DNA from: Sphingopyxis sp. FD7
Lineage (GTDB): Bacteria; Pseudomonadota; Alphaproteobacteria; Sphingomonadales; Sphingomonadaceae
Reading direction: 5' to 3'
DNA: 64,000 nucleotides
NCBI RefSeq assembly: GCF_003609835.1
Contig: NZ_AP017898.1
Coordinates: 434,001 to 498,000, forward strand
A model generated the notes under the pieces. The model ran no database searches, was not told the origin of the DNA, and worked only from the letters and a program-made list of their open reading frames with translations. The first letter of the stretch is position 1; the number at the start of each line of letters is the position of its first letter. Of this stretch, positions 56,099 through 64,000 are shown one piece after another. A program made the position numbers and the translations under genes.

Positions 56099-58189
56099 CA
56101 CCAGAACCTCGATGAGGTGCTCAAAGCCTCGAACATCGTCGACCGCATGTCGGGCCTGACGATGAACGCCATGGCCAAGGGCTCGGCGCTCAGCCGGTTC
56201 GAGAGCGCCAAGCAGCGCTTCTTCTCCCAAGTGCTGATCGCGATGAAGATGCCGACCATCGTTCGTGCGATCGAGGAGGAGCTGGCAGCCGGCCATGTCG
56301 CCGTCGTGCAACTGACCAGCACGGCCGAGGCGATCCTCGAACGCCGTCTTGCGGGCCTTTCGCCGCACGAACGCGCCAACCTCGCGATCGACGTCTCGCC
56401 GCTCGATACGCTGATCGATTATCTGAAGACCGCCTTCCCGACGCGTCAGATGCGCGCCTTTCGTTCGTCCGACGGGGCAATGCGCTCTGAGCCGATGCAC
56501 GATGGCGACGGCAATGCTGTCCTCTGCCAGGAAGCGGTCGAGGCGCGCGACAATTTGGTCGAAAGCCTCTGCTCGATGCCGCCGGTCCCGGCCGCGCTCG
56601 ACTTCCTGATCGCGCATTTCGGAACCGACACCGTCGCCGAGGTCACGGGCCGGACCCGGCGCGTCGTCATCGACGGGCAGGGCCGCCAGAAACTCGAGCG
56701 CCGCAGCACCAGCTCCAATATCGCCGAGACCGACGCTTTCATGTCGGGACGCAAACCGATCCTCGTCTTCTCGGAAGCGGGCGGAACCGGGCGCTCCTAT
56801 CACGCCGACCTCGATTGTCCGACCGCGCACAAGCGACGCATCCACTTCCTTCTGGAACCGGGCTGGCGCGCCGACATCGCGATCCAGGGTCTCGGCCGCA
56901 CCCATCGCACCTACCAGTGGAAGCCGCCGGTGTTCCGCCCCGTCACGACCAACTGCAAGGGCGAACGCCGCTTCATCAGCACCATCGCGCGACGCCTCGA
57001 TACCCTCGGCGCCCTCACACGCGGCCAGCGCCAGACCGGTGGCCAGAATCTGTTCGACCCGGCTGACAATCTCGAAAGCAGCTATGCCCGCGAAGCACTT
57101 ACCCAATGGTATCATCTGCTCCATGCCGGCAAGCTCGCGAGCGTCGATCTCGAGAATTTTCAGATCATCACGGGACTGAAGCTCGTCGACGAGAATGGCA
57201 CGCTGCTCGACAAGCTGCCGCCGATCCAGCGCTGGCTCAACCGCATCCTCGCGCTACGCATCGCGACTCAGGATGCCATATTCGAGGAATATATGGGGCT
57301 CATCCAGGCCCGCGTCGATGCGGCCCGCGAAGCGGGGACGCTAGATCTCGGGGTCGAGGCAATCCGGGCCGAACGCATCGTCCAGCTTTCGGAGCAAGTG
57401 CTCAGGAAAGATCCGGTCTCCGGCGCCGAAACCCGTCTGCTCCGTCTCGAACTTCACCTCAAACCGCGCGTTACGGGGTGGGCCCGCCTCGACAAGATCT
57501 GGGGCGCTTCCTCGGATGTCCAGTATCTGCGCAACAGCCGTTCGGGGCGTGTGGCCCTTTGCGTTCCGTCCTGGTCGATCACCGACGAAGACGGGAGGCC
57601 CGTCAAGATGATGGAGCTTGTCCGTCCGACAGGTTCGAACCGCATCCAGCTTGCCGGTCTCGGGCATACAAACTGGGAGGAGATCGACCGCGACAGCTTC
57701 CGGAGCCTCTGGGAATCCGAGGTCGGCGAAGCACTCGACAAGGTCGATATTGAGACGATCAGTGTCGCGACTGGTCTCCTGCTCCCCGTCTGGAACAAAC
57801 TGCCACAGGACGACGTCCGTGTCTGGCGGATCGACGACGCAGCGGGAACGTCGATCCTCGGTCGCATCGTGATGCCCGGGGCGATCGAGAAGCTGGAATC
57901 GGCTTTCGGGCTCACTTCCTCGATCGTGCTCACGCCTGACGAACTGATCGAGGCTGCCCGGCATGGCGATGGCGCCCTTTTACCCGGGCTGCACGGCGCG
58001 CGTCTCGTGTCGGCGATGGTGAACGACAGCCGTCGGCTTGAGATCCGGGACTTCCGGCCTCAGGACCGCGAATGGCTGAAGGCGCGCGGCGCGTTTAGCG
58101 AGGTGATTGCATACAAGACCCGGCTCTTCCTCCCGGCGGGAAAGGCCGATGAAATCCTGACCACCATCATCGCCGAGCCGCCACAATGA
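56099..58189 (+). pseudogene. Methyltransferase / Strawberry-notch helicase, C-terminal part
   Basis: About 696 residues continuing the interrupted protein, beginning HQNLDEVLKASNIVDRMSG. The helicase C-terminal domain (SBNO-type) includes KPILVFSEAGGTGRSYHADL near residue 218 and the arginine-finger-like IAIQGLGRTHRTYQWKPP near 265, then a long conserved tail. With the first part the protein would be about 1,430 residues. A GTG at 56,117 could initiate a free-standing product, but no good ribosome-binding site is visible. Whether the fragment is still made is unknown. Confidence 0.9.
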
Positions 58190-58501
58190 AATCGAACCTC
58201 TCATAGGGAGAGGGTCATGTCGCGGGCATATGGGCAGGTCGACCGGCGTTCGTCGATGGCTTTCACACCGCGATGCCCGAGTTGGACGCCCGGCGAGCAT
58301 GCCGCCCGCGACCTTGCCGACCGATGGCATCATATTCGAGCTTCGCGAGGAGTGGGGACTTGCTGAGCTTGGCTCGTCGAACGCGGAACCTACGCGCCTC
58401 CATGCTCGCCCCGCGAAAGCAATTCGGCGGAGGAGGGAAGGAGGTGGAGCGAGGTGTGGCGGCGGAATTGTCTGCCGACCACCAAGAAGATGGAGGTTCC
58501 C
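58190..58501. other. Non-coding stretch after the helicase
   Basis: About 310 bases with no supportable gene. Open frames here lack family character and good ribosome-binding sites. It may hold decayed coding sequence and the leader of the small gene at 58,502. Confidence 0.5.
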
Positions 58502-58657
58502 ATGGCAGACCGGACATCCGCCATGATCCGGATCGGCGGCACGATTTCTCGCGAGCTCATACCCGCGCTTTCCCTTAACTCTGCGGCGAACGGCTCGGCA
58601 TGTTTTGGACGACGCGAACCGGTCACCCAATGGGGTTTGCAACCCCGGTCCGAATAG
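58502..58657 (+). CDS. Small protein, possibly a truncated N-terminus
   Basis: A 51-residue frame starting MADRTSAMIRIGGTISRELI with GGAGG ideally placed upstream. The first 20 residues look like the start of a longer protein with a beta-alpha fold, while the last 30 (SACFGRREPVTQWGLQPRSE) look out of frame. It is therefore either a real small protein or a gene truncated by a frameshift or deletion. I do not recognise it. Confidence 0.4.
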   Translation: MADRTSAMIRIGGTISRELIPALSLNSAANGSACFGRREPVTQWGLQPRSE

Positions 58658-58704
58658 AGGATGATCTTGCGACCGCTTAGCGCCGATCGGCAAAGGATGA
58701 AAAG

Positions 58705-58920
58705 ATGAGCGATACGGTTTCTGCCTCGGCAACAGAATGTCCGAAGGCAATCGAACAGAGAATAGTCAGGTTCCTCATTGAACGGGAAGATGAGCACCGC
58801 CGCAACTTGGTAGGGCAAACGGGTGATGCACGCGAACGGCTCGTATCAGCGATGCTCGAAAATTTTTGGCTTCGTCGGGCAGTAGAGAGCGGCGCGATGA
58901 CGGGTAATCGCGAAGGCTAA
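58705..58920 (+). CDS. Small hypothetical protein of the island
   Basis: A 71-residue acidic-basic helical protein (KAIEQRIVRFLIEREDEHRRN, ARERLVSAMLENFWLRRAVE) with AAAGGATGAAAAG before the ATG. There is no Cys, signal peptide or known motif. It could be a small DNA- or protein-binding accessory of the element; no function can be assigned. Confidence 0.5.
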   Translation: MSDTVSASATECPKAIEQRIVRFLIEREDEHRRNLVGQTGDARERLVSAMLENFWLRRAVESGAMTGNREG

Positions 58921-58932
58921 TGCGCGACAGGC

Positions 58933-59310
58933 GTGGGCGCACCGGTGCGGTGCCCGCAGCCCCGATACCACCTGTTCGCCGGACAGCGAAGTATCCCAAC
59001 CGGGCCAATCGACGCGGCTTGGCCGCAACGAAGTCTTGCCACTGGGCTTGAAGACGGCGAGGCTTTGCGAAAGAAGGACGATGTCGATCGCCTCTCGCGA
59101 GCGCAACAAGTCACGAGCTGGATCGCCCGAGGGCTGATCAACGTGAACCGTTGCGGTACCGGCCGAGCGAGCGCCCAAGGCGGTGACCAGTACTGGATAC
59201 GTGTCCGAGACGTCCGCGCCTTCATTATCGATAACGCTGCCGCGGTCGGCATCCGCAAGGTCGACAAATTTTGGTTGATCAACTCGTGGCGCACAGCGCC
59301 ATCTGACTGA
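58933..59310 (+). CDS. Hypothetical protein with helix-turn-helix-like C-terminal half
   Basis: A 125-residue frame starting with GTG. The second half, RAQQVTSWIARGLINVNRCG followed by QYWIRVRDVRAFIIDNAA and VGIRKVDKFWLINSW, resembles the C-terminal DNA-binding part of larger plasmid and phage proteins. The first half is not recognisable and the true start is uncertain, so it may be a remnant. Its stop codon lies within a CTGA tandem repeat. Confidence 0.5.
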   Translation: MGAPVRCPQPRYHLFAGQRSIPTGPIDAAWPQRSLATGLEDGEALRKKDDVDRLSRAQQVTSWIARGLINVNRCGTGRASAQGGDQYWIRVRDVRAFIIDNAAAVGIRKVDKFWLINSWRTAPSD

Positions 59311-59349
59311 CTGACTGACTGACTGACTGACTGACTGACTGACTGACTG
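59303..59349. repeat. CTGA tetranucleotide tandem repeat, 11.75 copies
   Basis: A 47-nt uninterrupted run of CTGA. Because the unit is 4 nt, every forward frame meets a TGA within it, and it supplies the stop of the preceding frame. It ends 84 nt before the DUF932 gene. Tracts like this change length by replication slippage. Confidence 0.97.
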
Positions 59350-59433
59350 TCGGGAGAGGAGGGGGTGGGGTCGGTGTGAGCCGGGCAGTGATTTCGCCCA
59401 CGCTCGACGTCCCCTTCTTGTCGGAGAGTTCCC

Positions 59434-60627
59434 ATGAATAGTCTTGCTGCCGTCGCCGACCGCCCGGTCGGCGGCGCCTATCGCGTCGATATCTCCCGCG
59501 GCCGCAATATCGGCCGCGTCTCGTCCGAATGGTTCTCGCGTCCCGACGACGAGCGCTTCCTCTCGCTCACCGATCTCCATGAGGTCGTTCGCGCCCGTGC
59601 CGACCGCGCAACCACGCGCGTCGTCGACAGCAAAGCGATCCGTGTCGAGGCCCGGAGCGACAGCCCCGAACGTCTCTCGCTGATGGTCCCCGACGCAGAG
59701 CGGCCCGTTGCGCCGACGAACTGGGCGTTCGGACAGCTTTGCACCCTCGTCGGCGCGCCCGCATCCTATCTTCGCGAACTTCCGGCCGCGCTCGCCGGCA
59801 TCAATCTTCAGCATGGCCTTGTCGCGCACCGCGGCGAGCAGGTGAAGTTGCTGCAGACCGACGACGGGCGAACCGAACTTCGAGCCGCGACCGGTCCCGA
59901 ATATGGCCGTATCTGGGACTACGAGCTCGTGGAAGCGGTGATGAAGATCGCCGGCGACGGCGTCGGGCAGACGCGGTGGAAGGTCCCCGGCGTGCTCGAC
60001 TGGTCGAACATGCACTATAACCCCTATGTCGACGTCATGCGCGACACGACGACGCTCTACGCCTCCGACCGCGACGTCTTCATCTTCCTGGTTGACGACA
60101 CACATCCGATCGAAGCGGGCAAACTTCCCAATGGCGACCCGGACCTCTATTTCCGCGGCTTCTATTGCTGGAACTCCGAGGTCGGCGCGAAAACGCTCGG
60201 CATGGCGACCTTCTATCTCCGCGCAGTGTGCATGAACCGCAATCTCTGGGGCGTCGAGAATTTCGAGGAGGTGAAGATCCGCCACTCGAAATTCGCAGCC
60301 AACCGCTTCGCCCATGAAGCAGCGCCCGCGCTCGAGCACTTCGCGGACTCTTCGCCGATGCCATTCCTGAGCGGCATCAAGACCGCGCGCGAGCGCATCG
60401 TCGCCCGCAAGGATGAAGACCGCGAGACGTTCCTGCGCAAACGCGGCTTCTCGAAGGCTGAAACCGCGAAGATCGTCGCGACCGTGCTCAATGAAGAGGG
60501 CCGCCCGCCTGAGACGATCTATGATTTCGTGCAGGGCATCACGGCCTTCGCGCGCACCAGGACCAACCAGGACAGCCGGCTCGAGGTCGAGGGCAAGGCC
60601 TGCAAGCTTCTCGAAACCGCCCACTGA
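59434..60627 (+). CDS. DUF932 (phage/plasmid-like) protein
   Basis: A 397-residue protein of the DUF932 family found on plasmids, phages and ICEs. Recognisable segments are NWAFGQLCTLVGAPASYLRELP near residue 93, GRIWDYELVEAVMKI near 157, a Trp- and Tyr-rich central part (YFRGFYCWNSEVGAKTLGM near 240) and the late VQGITAFARTRTNQDSRLEVE. Its function is unknown; links to anti-restriction or DNA replication have been suggested for the family but are not established. A GGAGAG lies ahead of the ATG. A hairpin follows the gene. Confidence 0.9.
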   Translation: MNSLAAVADRPVGGAYRVDISRGRNIGRVSSEWFSRPDDERFLSLTDLHEVVRARADRATTRVVDSKAIRVEARSDSPERLSLMVPDAERPVAPTNWAFGQLCTLVGAPASYLRELPAALAGINLQHGLVAHRGEQVKLLQTDDGRTELRAATGPEYGRIWDYELVEAVMKIAGDGVGQTRWKVPGVLDWSNMHYNPYVDVMRDTTTLYASDRDVFIFLVDDTHPIEAGKLPNGDPDLYFRGFYCWNSEVGAKTLGMATFYLRAVCMNRNLWGVENFEEVKIRHSKFAANRFAHEAAPALEHFADSSPMPFLSGIKTARERIVARKDEDRETFLRKRGFSKAETAKIVATVLNEEGRPPETIYDFVQGITAFARTRTNQDSRLEVEGKACKLLETAH

Positions 60628-60632
60628 CAGGC

Positions 60633-60670
60633 GAAGCCGCCGGTTCCTCCGATCCGGCGGCTTCCTCTTC
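60633..60670 (+). terminator. Hairpin after the DUF932 gene
   Basis: GAAGCCGCCGG (60,633-60,643) pairs perfectly with CCGGCGGCTTC (60,654-60,664) around a 10-nt loop and is followed by CTCTTCC. The T content is low, so termination may be partial and the next gene (60,685) may be read through. Confidence 0.6.
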
Positions 60671-60684
60671 CATGGAGGCCAGCC

Positions 60685-61074
60685 ATGACCGATGCTCGCT
60701 ATTGCCTGCTCGATACGATGCAGGACCTTATGTCCAACTATCTCCTCGACGAATGTCCTGACAATGTGACGTGGGAAGATTTCGACCCCGACATCGACGG
60801 GCTGCGTTCAAGCGTCGCCGACCTCATCGACAAGCATTGCCGGGGTACGGTCTCAACCGCCGTCGTCGTTACCCACCTGGTCGAAGTCGAATTTTTCAGC
60901 GGCGACGATTGCTTTGCGAGCGCAGTCTATACGATCGACGCTTCGACAACCCACGGGGCGGAGCACCACGCGCTTTCGATGTCGCTCGACAGTATTTACA
61001 ACGACCCGCGCATTCCGGACCTGTCGCGTGCCGCGACCGCGAGGCCGGTCGACGATCCCGACGCGCCGATATGA
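60685..61074 (+). CDS. Hypothetical acidic protein of the island
   Basis: A 129-residue acidic soluble protein (DECPDNVTWEDFDPDIDGL near residue 22). There is a beta-rich middle, TAVVVTHLVEVEFFSGDDCF, and no signal peptide or membrane segment. GGAGG precedes the ATG. I do not recognise a family. Its position directly after the DUF932 gene suggests the same conserved accessory cassette of small plasmid/ICE proteins. Confidence 0.7.
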   Translation: MTDARYCLLDTMQDLMSNYLLDECPDNVTWEDFDPDIDGLRSSVADLIDKHCRGTVSTAVVVTHLVEVEFFSGDDCFASAVYTIDASTTHGAEHHALSMSLDSIYNDPRIPDLSRAATARPVDDPDAPI

Positions 61075-61093
61075 TTGCCGATCGGTCTCCACG

Positions 61094-61261
61094 ATGGCGC
61101 GAACGGCGCTGTCGGCTGCCGAGGGCGACGAATACGACCCGGGCACCTTTTTCGTCGCCGTCATCGACACGCATCGACGGGCCTCATCCTTTGTGAAGAT
61201 CATCACTGCGCGAGGTCGATGCCGGTCTCCCGCGGTGTACCTGCATGCCGTGGCTGCATGA
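61094..61261 (+). CDS. Possible small hypothetical protein
   Basis: A 55-residue frame (start MARTALSAAEGDEYDPGTFF, then VAVIDTHRRASSFVKIITA) with protein-like character but no clear ribosome-binding site. It lies in the 210-nt gap before the next gene. It could be a decayed or translationally coupled gene. Low confidence. Confidence 0.35.
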   Translation: MARTALSAAEGDEYDPGTFFVAVIDTHRRASSFVKIITARGRCRSPAVYLHAVAA

Positions 61262-61284
61262 CCATAGCCGAAGGGGGTCCGACG

Positions 61285-61521
61285 ATGTTGAATCCATTCC
61301 AGCAAATTTGCGCCGTCGCATACGGTGAAGGCGACTTTGCCCACATCGAAAGCATCGAGGAGACTCACGATTTGGGCGATCCACTCTTTGCCTTTCTCAT
61401 GGCTGAGCTCGCATCGAGTGAGGGCTGTGATTCCCGCGAAGAAGCGCTGCGCCGCCTAGAAATGGCCGCAGCTGATATTCGCCGCGTTATCGACGCGATC
61501 GATCAAACCATCGTCATTTGA
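61285..61521 (+). CDS. Small hypothetical protein of the island
   Basis: A 78-residue helical acidic protein (GEGDFAHIESIEETHDLGD, then EALRRLEMAAADIRRVIDAI). The start at 61,285 follows GAAGGGGGTCC; an upstream ATG at 61,258 would add nine residues. There are no recognised motifs. It is part of the run of small unknown genes after the DUF932 gene. Confidence 0.6.
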   Translation: MLNPFQQICAVAYGEGDFAHIESIEETHDLGDPLFAFLMAELASSEGCDSREEALRRLEMAAADIRRVIDAIDQTIVI

Positions 61522-61597
61522 TCGATTCAGGCTGTTCAGGCATCGTAGGTCGCCGATTGCCGGCACAGGCTCACATCAAGCCGAACAGGATTAACTC

Positions 61598-62299
61598 ATG
61601 TCTGACACTCGCATTCGCGCCTTCGCGCAACTGCTCGCTCGTACCCGCGCGGCGATCGAAACGCCGACCGATCTGGATGACGCCGCCCGCACCGCGGTAG
61701 TCGAGGACATCGCCATGTTCGAGGATTGCCTTGCACGAAATGCGATTCCGTGGCGTTTCGACATCCACATCGCCTCAATCGATCATAAGCATGGCGCCAA
61801 CCATTATGCCGCGCTGACCCAGGAAGCGTTGATGGCTGAGGTCGCGGAATATTGCCGCGAGTGGTGGTCCGATATCGATGATGGGCGCGATCCGGCGACA
61901 CTCGACGATGAAACGATCGCGGACATCTATTTCGACGATCATCCGAGCGAGTATCTCAGGACCGACCGCGTCCGTATCGATCCGCCACTCACCGATATGC
62001 AGCCATCCAACCTTGAAACGGGGCACTATTGCGTACTCACCACGGCGCATCTGTCGACTGCGACCGCAAACTCTTTGGATGAATGGTCCACGGCGGAAAC
62101 GTCCGAACGGCCGATCAATGTAGCGAGCACCGTTTACGGATGGTTTGTTCCGGCCCGCGAGGTGGATGAACTGACGCGATCCAAGCTACCCGCGGACCTT
62201 CTGGCCGCGATGAATTTTGCTCGCGCGCATGGTTTCGACCATATCCTGTTCGACTGCGATGCCGGCAGCGTCGAAGCATTGCCGAAGCATGACTGGTGA
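61598..62299 (+). CDS. Hypothetical protein with DUF5983-like C-terminal domain
   Basis: A 233-residue soluble protein. The N-terminal half is acidic and helical (EALMAEVAEYCREWWSDIDD). The C-terminal part (about residues 145-233: CVLTTAHLSTATANSLDEW, YGWFVPAREVDE, ARAHGFDHILFDCDAG) resembles DUF5983, a domain common on plasmids and ICEs with no known activity. The family link is from memory of its layout. The ATG has a modest AGGA-type site upstream. Confidence 0.7.
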   Translation: MSDTRIRAFAQLLARTRAAIETPTDLDDAARTAVVEDIAMFEDCLARNAIPWRFDIHIASIDHKHGANHYAALTQEALMAEVAEYCREWWSDIDDGRDPATLDDETIADIYFDDHPSEYLRTDRVRIDPPLTDMQPSNLETGHYCVLTTAHLSTATANSLDEWSTAETSERPINVASTVYGWFVPAREVDELTRSKLPADLLAAMNFARAHGFDHILFDCDAGSVEALPKHDW

Positions 62300-62331
62300 A
62301 GCCGGTCTTTGGTATCCTGCGCTAGCTATCT

Positions 62332-62529
62332 TCAGGCATGCGCCCGCGCATCGAGTGTTTCCAGCCTATCGGCGGCAAGCTCCGCGACATTGGCCTGGAT
62401 CACATGGCCGCGGTTGCGCAGGATTTCGCCAAGATCCTTGACCATAGCGATCAGATCGTCGGTCGCGAGCGGGCCATCGAGCGTGCGCAACAAATGGCGT
62501 TCTTCCTCGTCCAGTTCTCGTATCGTCAT
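62332..62529 (-). CDS. Small hypothetical protein on the opposite strand
   Basis: A 65-residue helical protein (RELDEEERHLLRTLDGPLAT, MVKDLGEILRNRGHVIQANVAE). A GCGGAGA sits close to the ATG at 62,529. It is one of only two minus-strand genes seen in the island. The compact, charged, all-helical look would suit a small regulator; that is inference. Confidence 0.55.
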   Translation of the reverse strand: MTIRELDEEERHLLRTLDGPLATDDLIAMVKDLGEILRNRGHVIQANVAELAADRLETLDARAHA

Positions 62530-62817
62530 TCTCCGCGGGACGCTTTTTTTTGGGCAGGCCCGCAATCTAGCACATTCGGACGACTGCCGGATGCTCAAAT
62601 TCTCCTCACGGCGATGAAAGGCAGCGTCGCCGCGCGCACTGCGGGATCCCCGGCACAAGCGGCGAACGCTTGCTTGCCGCCCGCTCGCCATCGATCGACG
62701 GATCTACAACGCCGTGAATGCGGGCGCCTGGGTACCAGCGATAGCCCCGCCAAGTGGGAGGAGAGAGGGAAGGGCAGGGGCGGGCGCAAAAGACGTCCGG
62801 ACGAAGGAGCCTATCCC

Positions 62818-63462
62818 ATGCCCTACGATATCGCATTCCGCTTCCAGCAGGCAATCGATCCTTCGGCACTCTCGACGCTGCCGGCCTGTCTCCACGCGCT
62901 GATCGCGGCGATCAAGGATTCCCGAAATGCCGGCAATCCCGACGACGCCGATCCAGCGGTGTTGTTGCTCGCGCGGCATCTCGGTGCCGTCGCGGGCGCA
63001 ACGGGCGGCGCCGACACCGTGCTTCGGCGCGCCTGCATGGACCGCATTGCCGACATGCGCGGTAAATCCGCTCTCGTGGTGCTGGCGCACAGGGGCGTCA
63101 GCTACGACGAGCAGGCAAAGAAGCTCTTCCATAGCGATGGCCGAAAGGCCCTGAAGCGGCTTGCTGAGGCGCTTGGCATGGAGGACAGCAGCTATGACCT
63201 TCGCTCGAACAAGGGCGGCATTGCGGTCAGCGGCGAGATCATCCTTCATGGCGAGGAAATCTATGTCCAACTCGGGCTTGGCATCGGATCCGGCCGCGAG
63301 GTGATGTTTCGCCGTGTCACGGGGCGGAAGGATTATTGCGGCGACCGCAACCACTGGGCCGCGGTCGGCGAACTGCTCGAGCCTGACCGTCTCGCCGCGC
63401 GCATCCGGCGCGAACTGCACCTCGCCGGCCCCATAGCGCCGCCGATGCGGCTGGTCGCCTGA
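62818..63462 (+). CDS. Hypothetical protein of the island
   Basis: A 214-residue soluble protein with an ideal AAGGAG before the ATG. The N-terminal half is helical; the C-terminal half has GKSALVVLAHRGVSYDEQAKK near residue 80, NKGGIAVSGEIILHGEEIYV near 130 and VMFRRVTGRKDYCGDRNHW near 162. It is probably a beta-rich domain. I do not recognise a family. It is close to the next gene (11 nt), suggesting an operon. Confidence 0.7.
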   Translation: MPYDIAFRFQQAIDPSALSTLPACLHALIAAIKDSRNAGNPDDADPAVLLLARHLGAVAGATGGADTVLRRACMDRIADMRGKSALVVLAHRGVSYDEQAKKLFHSDGRKALKRLAEALGMEDSSYDLRSNKGGIAVSGEIILHGEEIYVQLGLGIGSGREVMFRRVTGRKDYCGDRNHWAAVGELLEPDRLAARIRRELHLAGPIAPPMRLVA

Positions 63463-63473
63463 GGAGAACGTCG

Positions 63474-63935
63474 ATGGAAATCATCGTCTCGCGTTCCCGC
63501 ATCGCGGGGGCGCTGCCCCACTATATCTATCGCGCGCTCGTTCCGGCCAAGGGGATTGCGGTGGAGCGCTGCGCGATCGCTGGCACCGTTTCCGCGCCCG
63601 GGGTCGCCGGTCGTATTGCCTGCATTCGGATCGCTCCGCTCATTGCGCCCGAGCGCTACCTTGCGATGCACCCTGTAGAGAGGACCGCGCTTGCCCCGCG
63701 CGTTGGGGCAGTCGGACGCCGGATCGAGTGGCTGATCATTCGCGCCTTCTTCCCCGAGATGACCGCGCAATCGTTACCTATCGTCTTTCAACTCGATCAT
63801 GACCCTGGCGACGCCTGCATCTGGGCCGATGCCGACGATCTGACCGGCGTCTTCGATCGCGTCGAACACGAGTTCGCAAGCCTCACAGCAATCGACTTCG
63901 GTCTGCGTCAGGGCGACAGCCTTAGGGCTGCCTGA
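63474..63935 (+). CDS. Hypothetical protein of the island
   Basis: A 153-residue soluble protein, 11 nt after the previous gene. Visible segments are LPHYIYRALVPAKGIAVERC, a hydrophobic RIEWLIIRAFF and an acidic stretch DHDPGDACIWADADDL. It has no membrane anchor or known motif. The stop is 65 nt from the window edge, where nothing further can be called. Confidence 0.65.
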   Translation: MEIIVSRSRIAGALPHYIYRALVPAKGIAVERCAIAGTVSAPGVAGRIACIRIAPLIAPERYLAMHPVERTALAPRVGAVGRRIEWLIIRAFFPEMTAQSLPIVFQLDHDPGDACIWADADDLTGVFDRVEHEFASLTAIDFGLRQGDSLRAA

Positions 63936-64000
63936 TTGCCGTCATCGACGATCCGCCCAAGGGGCCGCCCTAAGCATAATTACACCACCAGCAGAAAGGT

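Larger units (their letters stand above)
45104..64000 (+). mobile_element. Integrative element inserted at tRNA-Leu (right end outside the window)
   Basis: The left boundary is taken near the 3' part of tRNA-Leu. In order it carries a tyrosine integrase, an AlpA-like regulator, a Toprim primase-like protein, ParB-like protein, a methyltransferase/helicase, DUF932 protein and several small unknown genes up to the window edge. No housekeeping gene is seen in these 18.9 kb. No conjugation gene is visible, so it could be an ICE, a mobilisable island or a plasmid-derived element. The second attachment site (a copy of the tRNA 3' end) is expected beyond 64,000. Confidence 0.7.

Noticed and set aside
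59303-59349. CTGA repeat as a possible CRISPR array
   Set aside because: The unit is only 4 nt and there are no spacers. No CRISPR array or cas gene was seen anywhere in the window.

Overview
The window comes from a GC-rich alphaproteobacterium, most likely a member of the Sphingomonadaceae (Sphingopyxis/Sphingobium type). The evidence is the set of housekeeping proteins: a MucR regulator, a Fur lacking the usual Cys pairs, PtsP, and miaB, phoH, ybeY and corC spread along one strand. Many short palindromic repeats between genes also fit. This assignment rests on protein recognition only; no search was run.

Positions 1-45,000 are chromosomal backbone with some accessory inserts. From the left: Hsp20, tRNA-Thr, an Nfu scaffold, a RutE-type nitroreductase, a tightly coupled tsaB-rimI pair, MucR, Fur with an overlapping acyltransferase, miaB and phoH. 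About 6 kb then separates phoH from ybeY. That stretch holds a TonB-dependent haem/haemoglobin-type receptor with a DUF6607-like partner, a DoxX protein, and a carboxymuconolactone decarboxylase-like gene coupled to an ECF41 sigma factor behind an ECF41-type promoter. After ybeY-corC come a glycosyltransferase, rarA, a GFA protein, and a less GC-rich four-gene glycan cluster (19.2-24.2 kb). Then follow ptsP, a lipoprotein, a nitronate monooxygenase-like protein, katG, a YciB-like protein, lysC, ubiG (which carries an in-frame palindromic repeat), a GST, the glt operon (gltD - DUF2059 - gltB), uppP and an NDUFA9-like protein.

From 45,037 to the right edge lies an integrative element. It begins at tRNA-Leu(CAG), followed by a P4-type tyrosine integrase preceded by five copies of ACCATCA/TGATGGT, and an AlpA-like small regulator. 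Its cargo is a Toprim primase-like protein, a large ParB-like protein, a very large fused DNA methyltransferase / Strawberry-notch-type helicase, a DUF932 protein, and a run of small uncharacterised genes that continues past the window. The far end of the element is not in view.

The methyltransferase/helicase gene is split by a second mobile element: three overlapping tyrosine recombinase genes in one orientation, bounded by about 38-bp inverted repeats. This matches a recombinase-in-trio (RIT) element. The two halves of the host gene can be joined in frame across it, so the insertion is probably recent. The most notable observations are this nested RIT insertion, the palindromic repeat translated inside UbiG, the phased heptamers before the integrase, and a 47-nt CTGA tetranucleotide tract in the island.
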